This document shows, piece after piece, positions 53,731 to 61,733 of a stretch of DNA of 64,000 bases. Below the pieces are notes generated by a model. That model saw only the letters and a list, made by a program, of their open reading frames with translations, was not told the origin of the DNA and did not search any database. The stretch lies in NCBI GenBank assembly GCA_012034655.1, contig JAAUOZ010000001.1, positions 1-64,000 on the forward strand. Reading direction: 5' to 3'. Position 1 is the stretch's first letter; each line of letters begins with the position of its first letter. The position numbers and the translations under genes were made by a program. Source of the stretch: Leptolyngbyaceae cyanobacterium CSU_1_3. GTDB lineage: Bacteria > Cyanobacteriota > Cyanobacteriia > Leptolyngbyales > Leptolyngbyaceae.

Positions 53731-55358
53731 GGCGCAATGCGTTGGTCGATAGTATATCGAGGGCGAATAGTCTGGGCATTGAAAGCATCGCTTAAATCGT
53801 CAAAGAAACCAATTTCACGTAATTGACGTTTTAATTGCCGGATATTTTCTCGGAAAGCGGAATGCTCAGCTAGGGTAGGTGAACCATCTGGATCACTTGT
53901 TCCTGCCAACACAAAGCCATACCGCTGCTCCAACCATTGAACAAAGGTATCAATCAAAATCGGCTCAGTGTAGTACTTTTTACGACCTCCTTCTTCTTCC
54001 CACTGAAGAACAGCCAGTTGGACAAAAACTTCGAGTATCCGTGCCCCAAAGTGCCATCGTCGAGGATTAGTCTTACTTTTACCTTGAACAAGAACACCAT
54101 ACTCGCCGTTTTTCTGAAAGAGTTTATCGAGCATCTGAATCAAATAATCTCGGTGAGCGCGATGCCGAACATGACTAACCAATTCGATGTAGCGCTCAAA
54201 GGGAGACAATTCAAGGTTAAAAATTGCTATTTCCTCCGGTTTCATTTGCTCTTCCCCACGGGTATTTTCACTCCGGATTTGATCGAGCAGTGCTTCAAAG
54301 AAACCATCAAAGGAAGCCGGGGGATCAGCAAGAATACTCATCACCTCAGCAGGCGAATCTTTTGAGGATAAGCCTTTACTATTGGCATATCGCAGGAGTT
54401 GATTGACAACAAAAATTGAGCGAATCAATTCTGTTAACCGTCCATACTCTGCTGCTGCACTATCCTGAGCCAAGCGAGCCATACGGGAGCGGAAGTCATT
54501 TCCCATGTCCACTACAAAACGCTGATTATAAGGACACTCCCCGAATGGTTGCTTAAGGTTGCCATAAACTGGACAATTGCGGCAAGCCTCATGAGATTGT
54601 TTATCTTGAGTCCATCCAGCTAATTGACGAGCCAGCCTCAGCGTATATAGCCCTGTATGCAGTCCCAAAACCGCCTTCAGGTACTCAATCATCACCGATC
54701 GCGGCACGACATCTCGATACACTAACAACCGCTGAACATCATCACACAAGACTCTTGCCTGACCAATGCAAACGGGCGGATATTCGGCGACTGGGTTGCC
54801 TGAAGAATGGAGATCTCCTAAATCCTCAACTAGCTTAAGAACCGTGAGAGTCTCCAAGTCAAGTCGGGTTGTTTTGTCATACTGCCCACTGCCTGGATCT
54901 CGCCCCCGATCGAGATATTCTTTTAGTTCACTGACAGTTTTTTGTTCCCCGTGAGCAAGACAGGCGTAGAGGTGGTCAGCAACAAAGTAATCTCGACACC
55001 GTTGAGCAATCCGAATCTTGGCAGCATCAATATGTAACGGACGCAAAGAGGCGATCACTTCTGTATCTGCACCCTTACCCCGATTCACTACGTCGAATAC
55101 ATCGCTTTCCAGCCATGCCTGAGCCACAGCAGCATATTCTTCAAAACCCTGGTTATTAGGACTTTGAGCAAGCTTCTCACGGTGATGTCGAACCCGATCG
55201 AAATTTGCTGGAGGGCGAGATCGGGACGCGGGACGGGAACCATTGCATCGCAGCAGAATAAACAGGTTGACCAATACCCGATCAAGCTCCACAGCTTTAG
55301 GATCTGGATAAAACACTTTGGGGTTACGGAACTCCTGGTCTTCTGTACGCAATTTCAT
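53727..55358 (-). CDS. mad7: MADS MAD7-like unknown protein
   Basis: 543 residues, soluble, mostly helical. A cysteine cluster (CRNCPVYGNLKQPFGEC, about 275-291) could bind zinc or an iron-sulfur cluster. The C-terminal third (ILEVFVQLAVLQWEEEGGRKKYYTE... FVQWLEQRYGFV) is winged-helix-like. No function can be assigned from sequence; MAD7 is also poorly characterised. It overlaps its upstream neighbour by 4 nt (ATGA) and the MAD8-like gene downstream by 4 nt, so the three are translationally coupled. Confidence 0.55.
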   Translation of the reverse strand: MKLRTEDQEFRNPKVFYPDPKAVELDRVLVNLFILLRCNGSRPASRSRPPANFDRVRHHREKLAQSPNNQGFEEYAAVAQAWLESDVFDVVNRGKGADTEVIASLRPLHIDAAKIRIAQRCRDYFVADHLYACLAHGEQKTVSELKEYLDRGRDPGSGQYDKTTRLDLETLTVLKLVEDLGDLHSSGNPVAEYPPVCIGQARVLCDDVQRLLVYRDVVPRSVMIEYLKAVLGLHTGLYTLRLARQLAGWTQDKQSHEACRNCPVYGNLKQPFGECPYNQRFVVDMGNDFRSRMARLAQDSAAAEYGRLTELIRSIFVVNQLLRYANSKGLSSKDSPAEVMSILADPPASFDGFFEALLDQIRSENTRGEEQMKPEEIAIFNLELSPFERYIELVSHVRHRAHRDYLIQMLDKLFQKNGEYGVLVQGKSKTNPRRWHFGARILEVFVQLAVLQWEEEGGRKKYYTEPILIDTFVQWLEQRYGFVLAGTSDPDGSPTLAEHSAFRENIRQLKRQLREIGFFDDLSDAFNAQTIRPRYTIDQRIAP

Positions 55359-57547
55359 GGCGTTCCTCCCACATTTTCAATATCACGCGGCTCAATCTGC
55401 AAGGAAACCTGACCCGAAGCAGATGAATTGGCACTAATTTGATAAAAATGCTCGTCATCCTCAGTCACAAGCACTGAGGTATAAGGTAAGTGCAACAAGG
55501 CATTACGGAAGATGACCAGATTGACAAACAGCCCACCCATATCGTTTGTGTTAGGGCGATAACCGTGTCGAACCATTTCTAGCATTTCTAATAAATCTAA
55601 GGAAAGCCGCAGTGAAACCTGACCAATTTCAGCATCGTTCGATCGGAGAGTTACGGTATCTGGGGCAACTTCTAAATAAGGCATAACCGACGATCGATCC
55701 TCTACGTGCAAAGCAAATCGAGATTTGGGAAATAGGCGAAAGCTCAGAGCAGAGGCGTTTCGTACTTGGGACGCACGAAGACAAATAAACTGCCGACGGA
55801 CAATAGGATGGCGAACTCCTTCTAATAGGGAAATAGCCTCAACAATACAATCCTTGAGCCGTTCTCGTTGTTCAGTCGTTTGTGCCTGTAGATCTGCAAG
55901 GGTAACTCCTTCCAATAGTTCTAACGCTTGATAGGGCAGCATTTTACGCCAACCTTCATCCCGACGCTCGAAATAAACTCGTCGTCGCAGCGATCGCAAC
56001 AATTGCCGTTGTCCATGCAGGAGCGCCACTAAATCATCGGTCTCTGTCGAACTGGGGGTGCGATTTCGTAGAGCAGCAAACACCTCGTCCACGTACAGAC
56101 TTCTCCCCTCAAAGATTAGCCAGGGAACCGCAGTTTCAGGATCAAACGCCAATTTTCGATCAAGGTCAGGCGTATCGACTTGCCCGACATCTGCCTCTCG
56201 CAACAGCCGCACCAGGCGATCTTCTGTAACCTGAATTCCGGACTGGTTGAAAGCGGAGTTATCTTGCTGGGCAAAGGCTTCTGTGTAGGAAAGACGAATC
56301 AATACTTCAGTGGCATCTTCTGAACCCAGAATCCGGGCAACATCCTCACAACCGTGATCACGTAGCAGCAAATAGGACAAAGCAGAGCGCAAATCTCGCA
56401 TCGTAACATGCTGTTGACGGCGGAGATGAACCACTTCAAACAACCGTCGAATTCTGGCTCTGACCAACGGACCTGAAGACGTATCACTCAAGGTATCGGC
56501 ATTTGCCTTTAAAGGACACCGCTGTTTGAGGCTACACGTCTCACACGGTGCCCAAATCTCTGGTTTGAGCATCGCTTGCAATTGCTGCTCCATTAAGGAG
56601 TCTGATCCACCTGCCGCGATCGCTCTTAAATTCAAATTGACGACCAGCATTCCCTTGGGTGGATTTTGCCCATTCAGGAAAAACCCCAGTACGGCACGGC
56701 GCAATCCTTCAAACTTATTACGGAGTGGGGAATGGTCTAGGAAATCGCGCAGGCGACCTTCGTTGATTGCAATAATACGGGCTTGCTGCTTTGACAAACC
56801 TGCCAAAGATTTTCCATTAAAGGGAGCTAAAAAATTAGCCAGTACCGCATCATTTTCGATGCTGCCTTCATCCTGCGATCCATCGTAATTAGACGCATAG
56901 GTGATTCCGTCATAGGTCCACTCAGCCCCGTTACCCGAGGAAAGACGATCTAGGGTTGCACCCTCCTGTTCAAACCGGGCTTCCAACTGCTGAAGAAAAG
57001 CAGTTTTCCCATCTCCCGCATTGCCGGTCACAATCACGAGCCGGAACTGTCCATCTAAAACGGCTGGAGTCAGCGCCGTATCCAACTTGGTTTGAACGTA
57101 GGTGAGGCGGGCAATGTCATCTAGCCCTCTGGTGCCAGCATTGGAGCGTCGCGCCTGACTATAAAGCGTGAGCAACCGAGTCACGTAGGGATTGTAGTCG
57201 GGTCGTCCAACTTCATCTGGTTCCAGGTTCAGGTCAGCAAAGTTAATACTTGGGAGGGGTAACGTTGCTGCATGGAGAATGGGGAGTTGTTGCAGGGCTT
57301 CCCGCATCTGTGCGGCAGTCTGAAACCGTTGGTTACGAGCTGGCTTGACAGCTTTTAGGAGAAAATCAGCAAATTCCTGGCTAATGCTAATTTCGGGCGC
57401 GATTTGCCTTGGATCGTAGGGAGTTCCGTTGCCGGGTGTGTTGTTGGCGTAGGGGTGACGATGGGTGACTAATTCGTACAGCACTACACCCAGCGAGAAG
57501 AGATCGGCGTTGGGTTCCCACTCCGGTTGTCCCGATCGGGTGCCCAA
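55355..57547 (-). CDS. mad6: C-terminal part of the MAD6/PglW-like kinase: kinase end plus P-loop domain
   Basis: 730 residues. The first 40 are the end of a protein kinase domain (PNADLFSLGVVLYELVTHRHPY), and the frame then continues with a P-loop ATPase: VIVTGNAGDGKTAFLQQLE at about 175 and RIIAINEGRLRDFL, with a four-Cys group (CETCSLKQRC) near 340. The Met at 57547 is not a real start. A missing G at 57531-57533, within CCCGATCGGG, joins it to the kinase frame at 57484-59586, giving TPRYWAPDRGQPEWEPN and a protein of about 1410 aa, close in layout to PglW/MAD6. Confidence 0.65.
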   Translation of the reverse strand: MGTRSGQPEWEPNADLFSLGVVLYELVTHRHPYANNTPGNGTPYDPRQIAPEISISQEFADFLLKAVKPARNQRFQTAAQMREALQQLPILHAATLPLPSINFADLNLEPDEVGRPDYNPYVTRLLTLYSQARRSNAGTRGLDDIARLTYVQTKLDTALTPAVLDGQFRLVIVTGNAGDGKTAFLQQLEARFEQEGATLDRLSSGNGAEWTYDGITYASNYDGSQDEGSIENDAVLANFLAPFNGKSLAGLSKQQARIIAINEGRLRDFLDHSPLRNKFEGLRRAVLGFFLNGQNPPKGMLVVNLNLRAIAAGGSDSLMEQQLQAMLKPEIWAPCETCSLKQRCPLKANADTLSDTSSGPLVRARIRRLFEVVHLRRQQHVTMRDLRSALSYLLLRDHGCEDVARILGSEDATEVLIRLSYTEAFAQQDNSAFNQSGIQVTEDRLVRLLREADVGQVDTPDLDRKLAFDPETAVPWLIFEGRSLYVDEVFAALRNRTPSSTETDDLVALLHGQRQLLRSLRRRVYFERRDEGWRKMLPYQALELLEGVTLADLQAQTTEQRERLKDCIVEAISLLEGVRHPIVRRQFICLRASQVRNASALSFRLFPKSRFALHVEDRSSVMPYLEVAPDTVTLRSNDAEIGQVSLRLSLDLLEMLEMVRHGYRPNTNDMGGLFVNLVIFRNALLHLPYTSVLVTEDDEHFYQISANSSASGQVSLQIEPRDIENVGGTP

Positions 57548-59586
57548 TAGCGAGGAGTTCCGCCCCGCCCGACTGCATTTTCAGCCACAACAGCAATATT
57601 AAAGTCAATCAGTTTGGGATTACTGCGCTGATCCAGCAGGATATTTTGGGGCTTGATGTCTCGGTGTAAGATGCCGCTCTGCCTGAGCAACTCCAACTCA
57701 TCCGCTTCATCAGCCGTTAGCGTTTTTTTCTTAAGCTGATTAATCCGTTCAGTTTTAGGATGAATGGCATCTAAAGCATCCAGCAAAGCCAGGGCAATCC
57801 GCTGAATTTCCGAAAGCGGCAGAATTTTGGAACCGTCGCAGTAAGGAGTCAGCGGCTCACCATCAATGAATTCTGAAAGAATATACGGGGTATTGTCGGG
57901 AGGGGGAAGGCGGGATAGCCATTTAATCGCAGCAATATTTTTATGCTGAGGCAACATATCCCCTGTCCCAAACTCCTGGAACATGACTTCTGCTTGTCCC
58001 TGATCTTTCAGCACCTTCATGGCGTAGTATTTGCCCTGAACGACATGCTGTACTTTATAAACGGTTGAGAAGCTGCCTTCCCCCAGCCTGGACTCAACTT
58101 TGTAGTAGCTGGCAATAATGCTGCCTTCGGTGAAAGAAATGGGTTCTGGCTCTTGGGTCGATTCGGTGGAAGGAATGCTCACCGCTGTTGTGCCTTGCAG
58201 CACCTGATTCAGCATATCCAGTGCATCCTGAGCCGTGGGACGAGCATTAAAATCATCAACACGAAGCAGATCGAGAACCAGTTGATCAATTTCGGGAGGC
58301 ACGTTGCCGCGCACATCGGATGGAAGCTGGGGCGGTACACCTGAAGCGGCGATCGCTTCCTCAGATTTAGCAAAAGGCGGATTGCCTACGAGCAGTTCAT
58401 AGAGGAGCACCCCAAAGCAGTACATATCGGACTTAGTACTGAAATCATAATCAACCGGATCTGCCAATTCCGGGGGGAGATAGGCTTCGTTGCGGGTTTT
58501 GGTGGCGGCAAAGACAGTGGCAGCGCTACCCCGTTTAAGGTAAGCCCGATCGAAGTCTGTCAGGTGAGGTTTTAGATCAAAACCGATCAGGATGGTTTCT
58601 GGACAAATGTTGCGATGGACAATCGTTTTTGCATGGACTGCCACCAGTGCGTTGGCAATTCCAGCGGCGATTTCCAACCGTTCCCGAACGGTCAGTTGGG
58701 GGCGGGAAGAATTATTCAAATAGCCGTGGAGGGTGCCAAATTCAGACCATTCGGTGACTTCATAAAAGCCAAATTCATTCGGCAATTCATCAAATTGCAG
58801 CACCCGCAGCAGGTTAGGATGGGAGCCAATTTGGGCAACTGCTTCTGTGGGGCGACGAATGACATTTAGTCGTTCTTTGGATTCGGCTTCTGAAAGCTGG
58901 GGCGAGAGGTTCCAGATCCGCACTCGATATTTACTGTTGTCGGTAATCAGGGCATGGTGAGCCAGGTAGGTCTTGGCTCCACCTTCTTCTTCGTGAAGCA
59001 TGTCAACCAGGTTATAGCTGCCGACTTTTTTGCGAGGGGCACGGATGCGCTTACCCCAAGATCCTTGAATAATGCGGATCAAGGTTTGTTGATCGCTCTG
59101 GGAAAGGGGCGTGCTCGTGACCCCAATGCGTGCTGGATCTTGCAGGAATTTGAGGGATTGGGTCAGCGTCAGGCAATGCTGTTTCCAGCCTCCGGTAATT
59201 TGAATTCGAGTGGCATCGGGCAGCACATAAAGCGGGGAAACTCTGGCTCGTTGGGCAGGTGCGCCTAGAAAGGATTTCAGAACCTTACACTTGATCTCTA
59301 GCAAATCCATTGGTTTGCCAAAGGCATAACGATCGTTGAGCAACCATTCCCAATCATCCCCCGTGAGCCGCCCGTACCATTCTTTACACTCCACTACATA
59401 AATGGCATGGGGAGCCAACACCACAATATCCATTTCGTAGGCGTTGCGTTCTGGTCCCTGCTTCAAAATAAAGTTGGGCAAAAGGTAGTATTGCTTGGGC
59501 AGTTGCCGCTGAAAGGTGTCTAGCACCGATTGCTCAAACTTATTGGGTGGTGTTCCCCCTGGAGGGCTATCAATTATGCGAGCCAT
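57484..59586 (-). CDS. mad6: NERD domain plus two kinase domains (MAD6/PglW-like), N-terminal part
   Basis: 700 residues. N-terminal NERD domain (about 15-125: NAYEMDIVVLAPHAIYVVECKEWYG, a PD-(D/E)XK-type fold with the E-x-K motif). The first kinase domain at about 195-440 has IVHRNICPETIL, an HRN instead of HRD, so it may be inactive. A second one from about 475 has a glycine-rich LGEGSFSTVYK, AMKVLKD and the full HRDIKPQNILL with IDFNIAV. NERD-kinase fusions of this type are found in BREX type 2 (PglW) and MADS (MAD6). The start codon overlaps the HsdS-like stop by 13 nt. Confidence 0.7.
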   Translation of the reverse strand: MARIIDSPPGGTPPNKFEQSVLDTFQRQLPKQYYLLPNFILKQGPERNAYEMDIVVLAPHAIYVVECKEWYGRLTGDDWEWLLNDRYAFGKPMDLLEIKCKVLKSFLGAPAQRARVSPLYVLPDATRIQITGGWKQHCLTLTQSLKFLQDPARIGVTSTPLSQSDQQTLIRIIQGSWGKRIRAPRKKVGSYNLVDMLHEEEGGAKTYLAHHALITDNSKYRVRIWNLSPQLSEAESKERLNVIRRPTEAVAQIGSHPNLLRVLQFDELPNEFGFYEVTEWSEFGTLHGYLNNSSRPQLTVRERLEIAAGIANALVAVHAKTIVHRNICPETILIGFDLKPHLTDFDRAYLKRGSAATVFAATKTRNEAYLPPELADPVDYDFSTKSDMYCFGVLLYELLVGNPPFAKSEEAIAASGVPPQLPSDVRGNVPPEIDQLVLDLLRVDDFNARPTAQDALDMLNQVLQGTTAVSIPSTESTQEPEPISFTEGSIIASYYKVESRLGEGSFSTVYKVQHVVQGKYYAMKVLKDQGQAEVMFQEFGTGDMLPQHKNIAAIKWLSRLPPPDNTPYILSEFIDGEPLTPYCDGSKILPLSEIQRIALALLDALDAIHPKTERINQLKKKTLTADEADELELLRQSGILHRDIKPQNILLDQRSNPKLIDFNIAVVAENAVGRGGTPRYWAPDRDNRSGNPTPISSRWV

Positions 59587-60266
59587 TCCGGTAACACCTC
59601 CTCTTCAATCATCCGAACTGCCTCTTTTTCGGCATTAGCTGCTGTGACACGAGCTTCCATCACCGCCTGTACGTGCAAATTTACCTGGCTATGAACGTCC
59701 TGAGAGATATCAGGAAAAGGCAATGCTCGCATGAGATCAGGGCGAAGGCTAAGAAGCTTGGTACCAACTGCACAAGAACGGACAAGTCGCAAACCAACAA
59801 TAGTTGATAGGAAAGCAAAAGCGAGCTTTGAGAACTCCTCTGTCACCTGAACACGTAGTAAATGCTCAGTTACCGCTGCTTTTGCCATTTCAGAATCCAC
59901 TATGACAACCCGCCCAAAAATTTCGCCTTCTCCAAGGGTTCCCTGTCCGCCAAAGAGAAGTGTTCCAGACTGACAAGAAAGGTCAGTTGCCGCACTACCA
60001 GGAAGCAAGATACGTTGAGGAATAGGGCGAATCAAAAAAGCATCTCGCTGAGAGAAAAAGTCTACTCCGTGTGGAGGGATACATCGAACCCGAGCATATC
60101 TTCCACTACGAAAAATTCCTCCTGTTCCAACAAAATCACCGAGTCTTGCTTGCCATTTTTTCTGAAGGTAAGCGAGAGCTTTACCAGGAGAGGCATAAGT
60201 CCATGCCGTGAGAGTTGAAAGGGAACTATCCCATTGAATGCAGCGGGCTTTGCGCTCTTGACACAT
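59574..60266 (-). CDS. mad5: HsdS-like specificity subunit (MAD5-like), C-terminal part
   Basis: 230 residues containing the second target-recognition domain (DFVGTGGIFRSGRYARVRC, SGTLLFGGQGTLGEGEIFG) and a coiled-coil-type end (VMEARVTAANAEKEAVRMIEEE). The apparent start at 60266 is in the middle of the protein: one missing C adjacent to GCGATCGC at 60268-60275 joins it to the frame upstream as ERSPMCQERKARCIQW. It would set the sequence that the methylase recognises. Confidence 0.65.
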   Translation of the reverse strand: MCQERKARCIQWDSSLSTLTAWTYASPGKALAYLQKKWQARLGDFVGTGGIFRSGRYARVRCIPPHGVDFFSQRDAFLIRPIPQRILLPGSAATDLSCQSGTLLFGGQGTLGEGEIFGRVVIVDSEMAKAAVTEHLLRVQVTEEFSKLAFAFLSTIVGLRLVRSCAVGTKLLSLRPDLMRALPFPDISQDVHSQVNLHVQAVMEARVTAANAEKEAVRMIEEEVLPEWLA

Positions 60267-60958
60267 GGCGATCGCTCCTGCATCTCAGGCAACGCCTCCA
60301 AACAAGCCCGCGCCGACTGAATTTCCCGCAAATATCGCTCTCGTTCTGTCACCGTAGTCCGAATCAAATCAGCAACCTTTTTCAACGTGGCGCGATCGGG
60401 GAGCGGGATTGGCAGTTTCCGCAAGAGATCTAATCTCGGTCGTGGAATAGATGAACCATATGCTGTAGAGCGGACAAATCGTATTCCAACCGATGAGCAG
60501 AGAAAGGCAGAAAGAAATAGAAATGAATCGCTATGCTCATCCCCATTCAAAATAATTCCATCACCGCAGAGGACTTTTCCAGCCAAACGATCATCGGCAA
60601 TAATGCTGCGTCCAAATAAATTGGTTTCATCCATCTGTCCAGCACCAGCAATGAGAATTTGCCCATGCTTTATGCGCCGTGCTTCTGCATCAGGCATTAA
60701 GTCACGTCGGACAATGCGCCCCGTTGGTTCAGCAGCAAACATATCAGCTTGCGTCAGAATCTCTTCTCCAAACTCTGACGTACAATCGACCTGTCGGAAG
60801 ATAAAGCTAGATGCAGTTGGAACCTTGGCAAGTTCGCCTAGCTGGATAATTGCAGAACTACGAGTTGCCTTTTCTCGTAGAACTTCAACTTCATGTGAAT
60901 AATTGAGTGCCCGAACCGTTGCCGCTGAAACAGATTTTGCTGTATGTGCCGATCGCAT
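60062..60958 (-). CDS. mad5: HsdS-like specificity subunit (MAD5-like), N-terminal part
   Basis: 298-residue frame; about the first 230 residues are meaningful. The first target-recognition domain has IQLGELAKVPTASSF, TGRIVRRDLMP, GQILIAGAGQMDETNLFG, RFVRSTAYGSSIPRPRLDLLRKLPIPLPD and then a conserved helix (KKVADLIRTTVTERERYLREIQSAR). These are type I S-subunit features. After RSPC the frame runs into a spurious tail; the true continuation is the 59574-60266 frame. ATG 60958, 24 nt downstream of the PIN gene. The joined protein is about 460 aa. Confidence 0.7.
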   Translation of the reverse strand: MRSAHTAKSVSAATVRALNYSHEVEVLREKATRSSAIIQLGELAKVPTASSFIFRQVDCTSEFGEEILTQADMFAAEPTGRIVRRDLMPDAEARRIKHGQILIAGAGQMDETNLFGRSIIADDRLAGKVLCGDGIILNGDEHSDSFLFLSAFLCSSVGIRFVRSTAYGSSIPRPRLDLLRKLPIPLPDRATLKKVADLIRTTVTERERYLREIQSARACLEALPEMQERSPCVKSAKPAAFNGIVPFQLSRHGLMPLLVKLSLTFRKNGKQDSVILLEQEEFFVVEDMLGFDVSLHTE

Positions 60959-60982
60959 TGCATCACCCTCAGAATCTTGTAC

Positions 60983-61381
60983 TCACCAAAGGACAGAAAC
61001 TAATCCTGATGCTGTAATGTTTTGATCACACGTCAACAGGTTCACTGTTTCACCCTGGTTTTGCAACAAGAGTGCAGTAGCAACAATTTGGCGATCGTGC
61101 ATTTCATGGATCGCGGATAGACCAATGGTTTGCTGGATCACCGCCTGATCCAGGGGGGCGATCGTGACACGCGGGTCAGCACTGATCGCATTCGTCAACG
61201 CGGTGACTGAAGGAATTGAAGTTTTACCACGCTCTACAATCCAAACTGCTTCCGCTAAGGCAATTGCAGGCAGCACCAATGGACTACCCGCATCTTCAAG
61301 AACTGCTTTAGCATTAGCACCCAACCGAGAATTTCCTTCCAGAAACCAGATGAGAGCATGAGTATCGACGACAAATCTCAT
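60983..61381 (-). CDS. PIN-domain toxin (VapC-like)
   Basis: 132 residues from ATG 61381 (a GTG at 61387 is also possible). VVDTHALIWFLEGNSRLGANA, with Asp at the first catalytic site, SALIAxAEAVW-type second motif with Glu, and HEMHDRQIVATALL with the Asp of the third motif are all present. The final LLTCDQNI supplies the fourth Asp. VapC-type proteins cleave RNA. It lies 15-20 nt downstream of the DUF104 antitoxin-like gene and is embedded in the methylase/S-subunit operon. Confidence 0.85.
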   Translation of the reverse strand: MRFVVDTHALIWFLEGNSRLGANAKAVLEDAGSPLVLPAIALAEAVWIVERGKTSIPSVTALTNAISADPRVTIAPLDQAVIQQTIGLSAIHEMHDRQIVATALLLQNQGETVNLLTCDQNITASGLVSVLW

Positions 61382-61402
61382 AACCACCTATGTTCAATCC
61401 AG

Positions 61403-61642
61403 CTATGTCCAGTCCAGCCCATCTTCTGCATCTCCTCGGAACTCTGCCACTTGAAAATCCTCCTCTGTCGATTGATTCGCTCCAGAGAACATGCCGAAGT
61501 GCATTAATGCTCTGGCTGGAGGCGTTGGTTGCCCCGAAAGAAACGTGACAATTACCCGGCTCTCAGAAATCCCTTGGGGAACTTCTGCTAACTCAATCGC
61601 ACCATTTTTATAGATCCCTTCGATCGCTTGCAGCATATTCAT
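61403..61642 (-). CDS. DUF104-type antitoxin
   Basis: 79 residues from ATG 61642 (GTG at 61645 is an alternative). MLQAIEGIYKNGAIELAEVP and ESRVIVTFL are the typical AF2212-like DUF104 beta-fold used as antitoxins for PIN toxins; the C-terminal part is an acidic tail likely to bind the toxin. It is 22 nt upstream of the PIN gene. The pair sits between the methylase (88 nt upstream) and the S subunit. Confidence 0.8.
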   Translation of the reverse strand: MNMLQAIEGIYKNGAIELAEVPQGISESRVIVTFLSGQPTPPARALMHFGMFSGANQSTEEDFQVAEFRGDAEDGLDWT

Positions 61643-61733
61643 CACCGCCCTAATCTTTGCCCGTCAAACTGCCCTGCCATATTGCTGATTGCTCCAACAT
61701 TTCATCTCCCTTCCTCACAGTTATAGCCTCACT

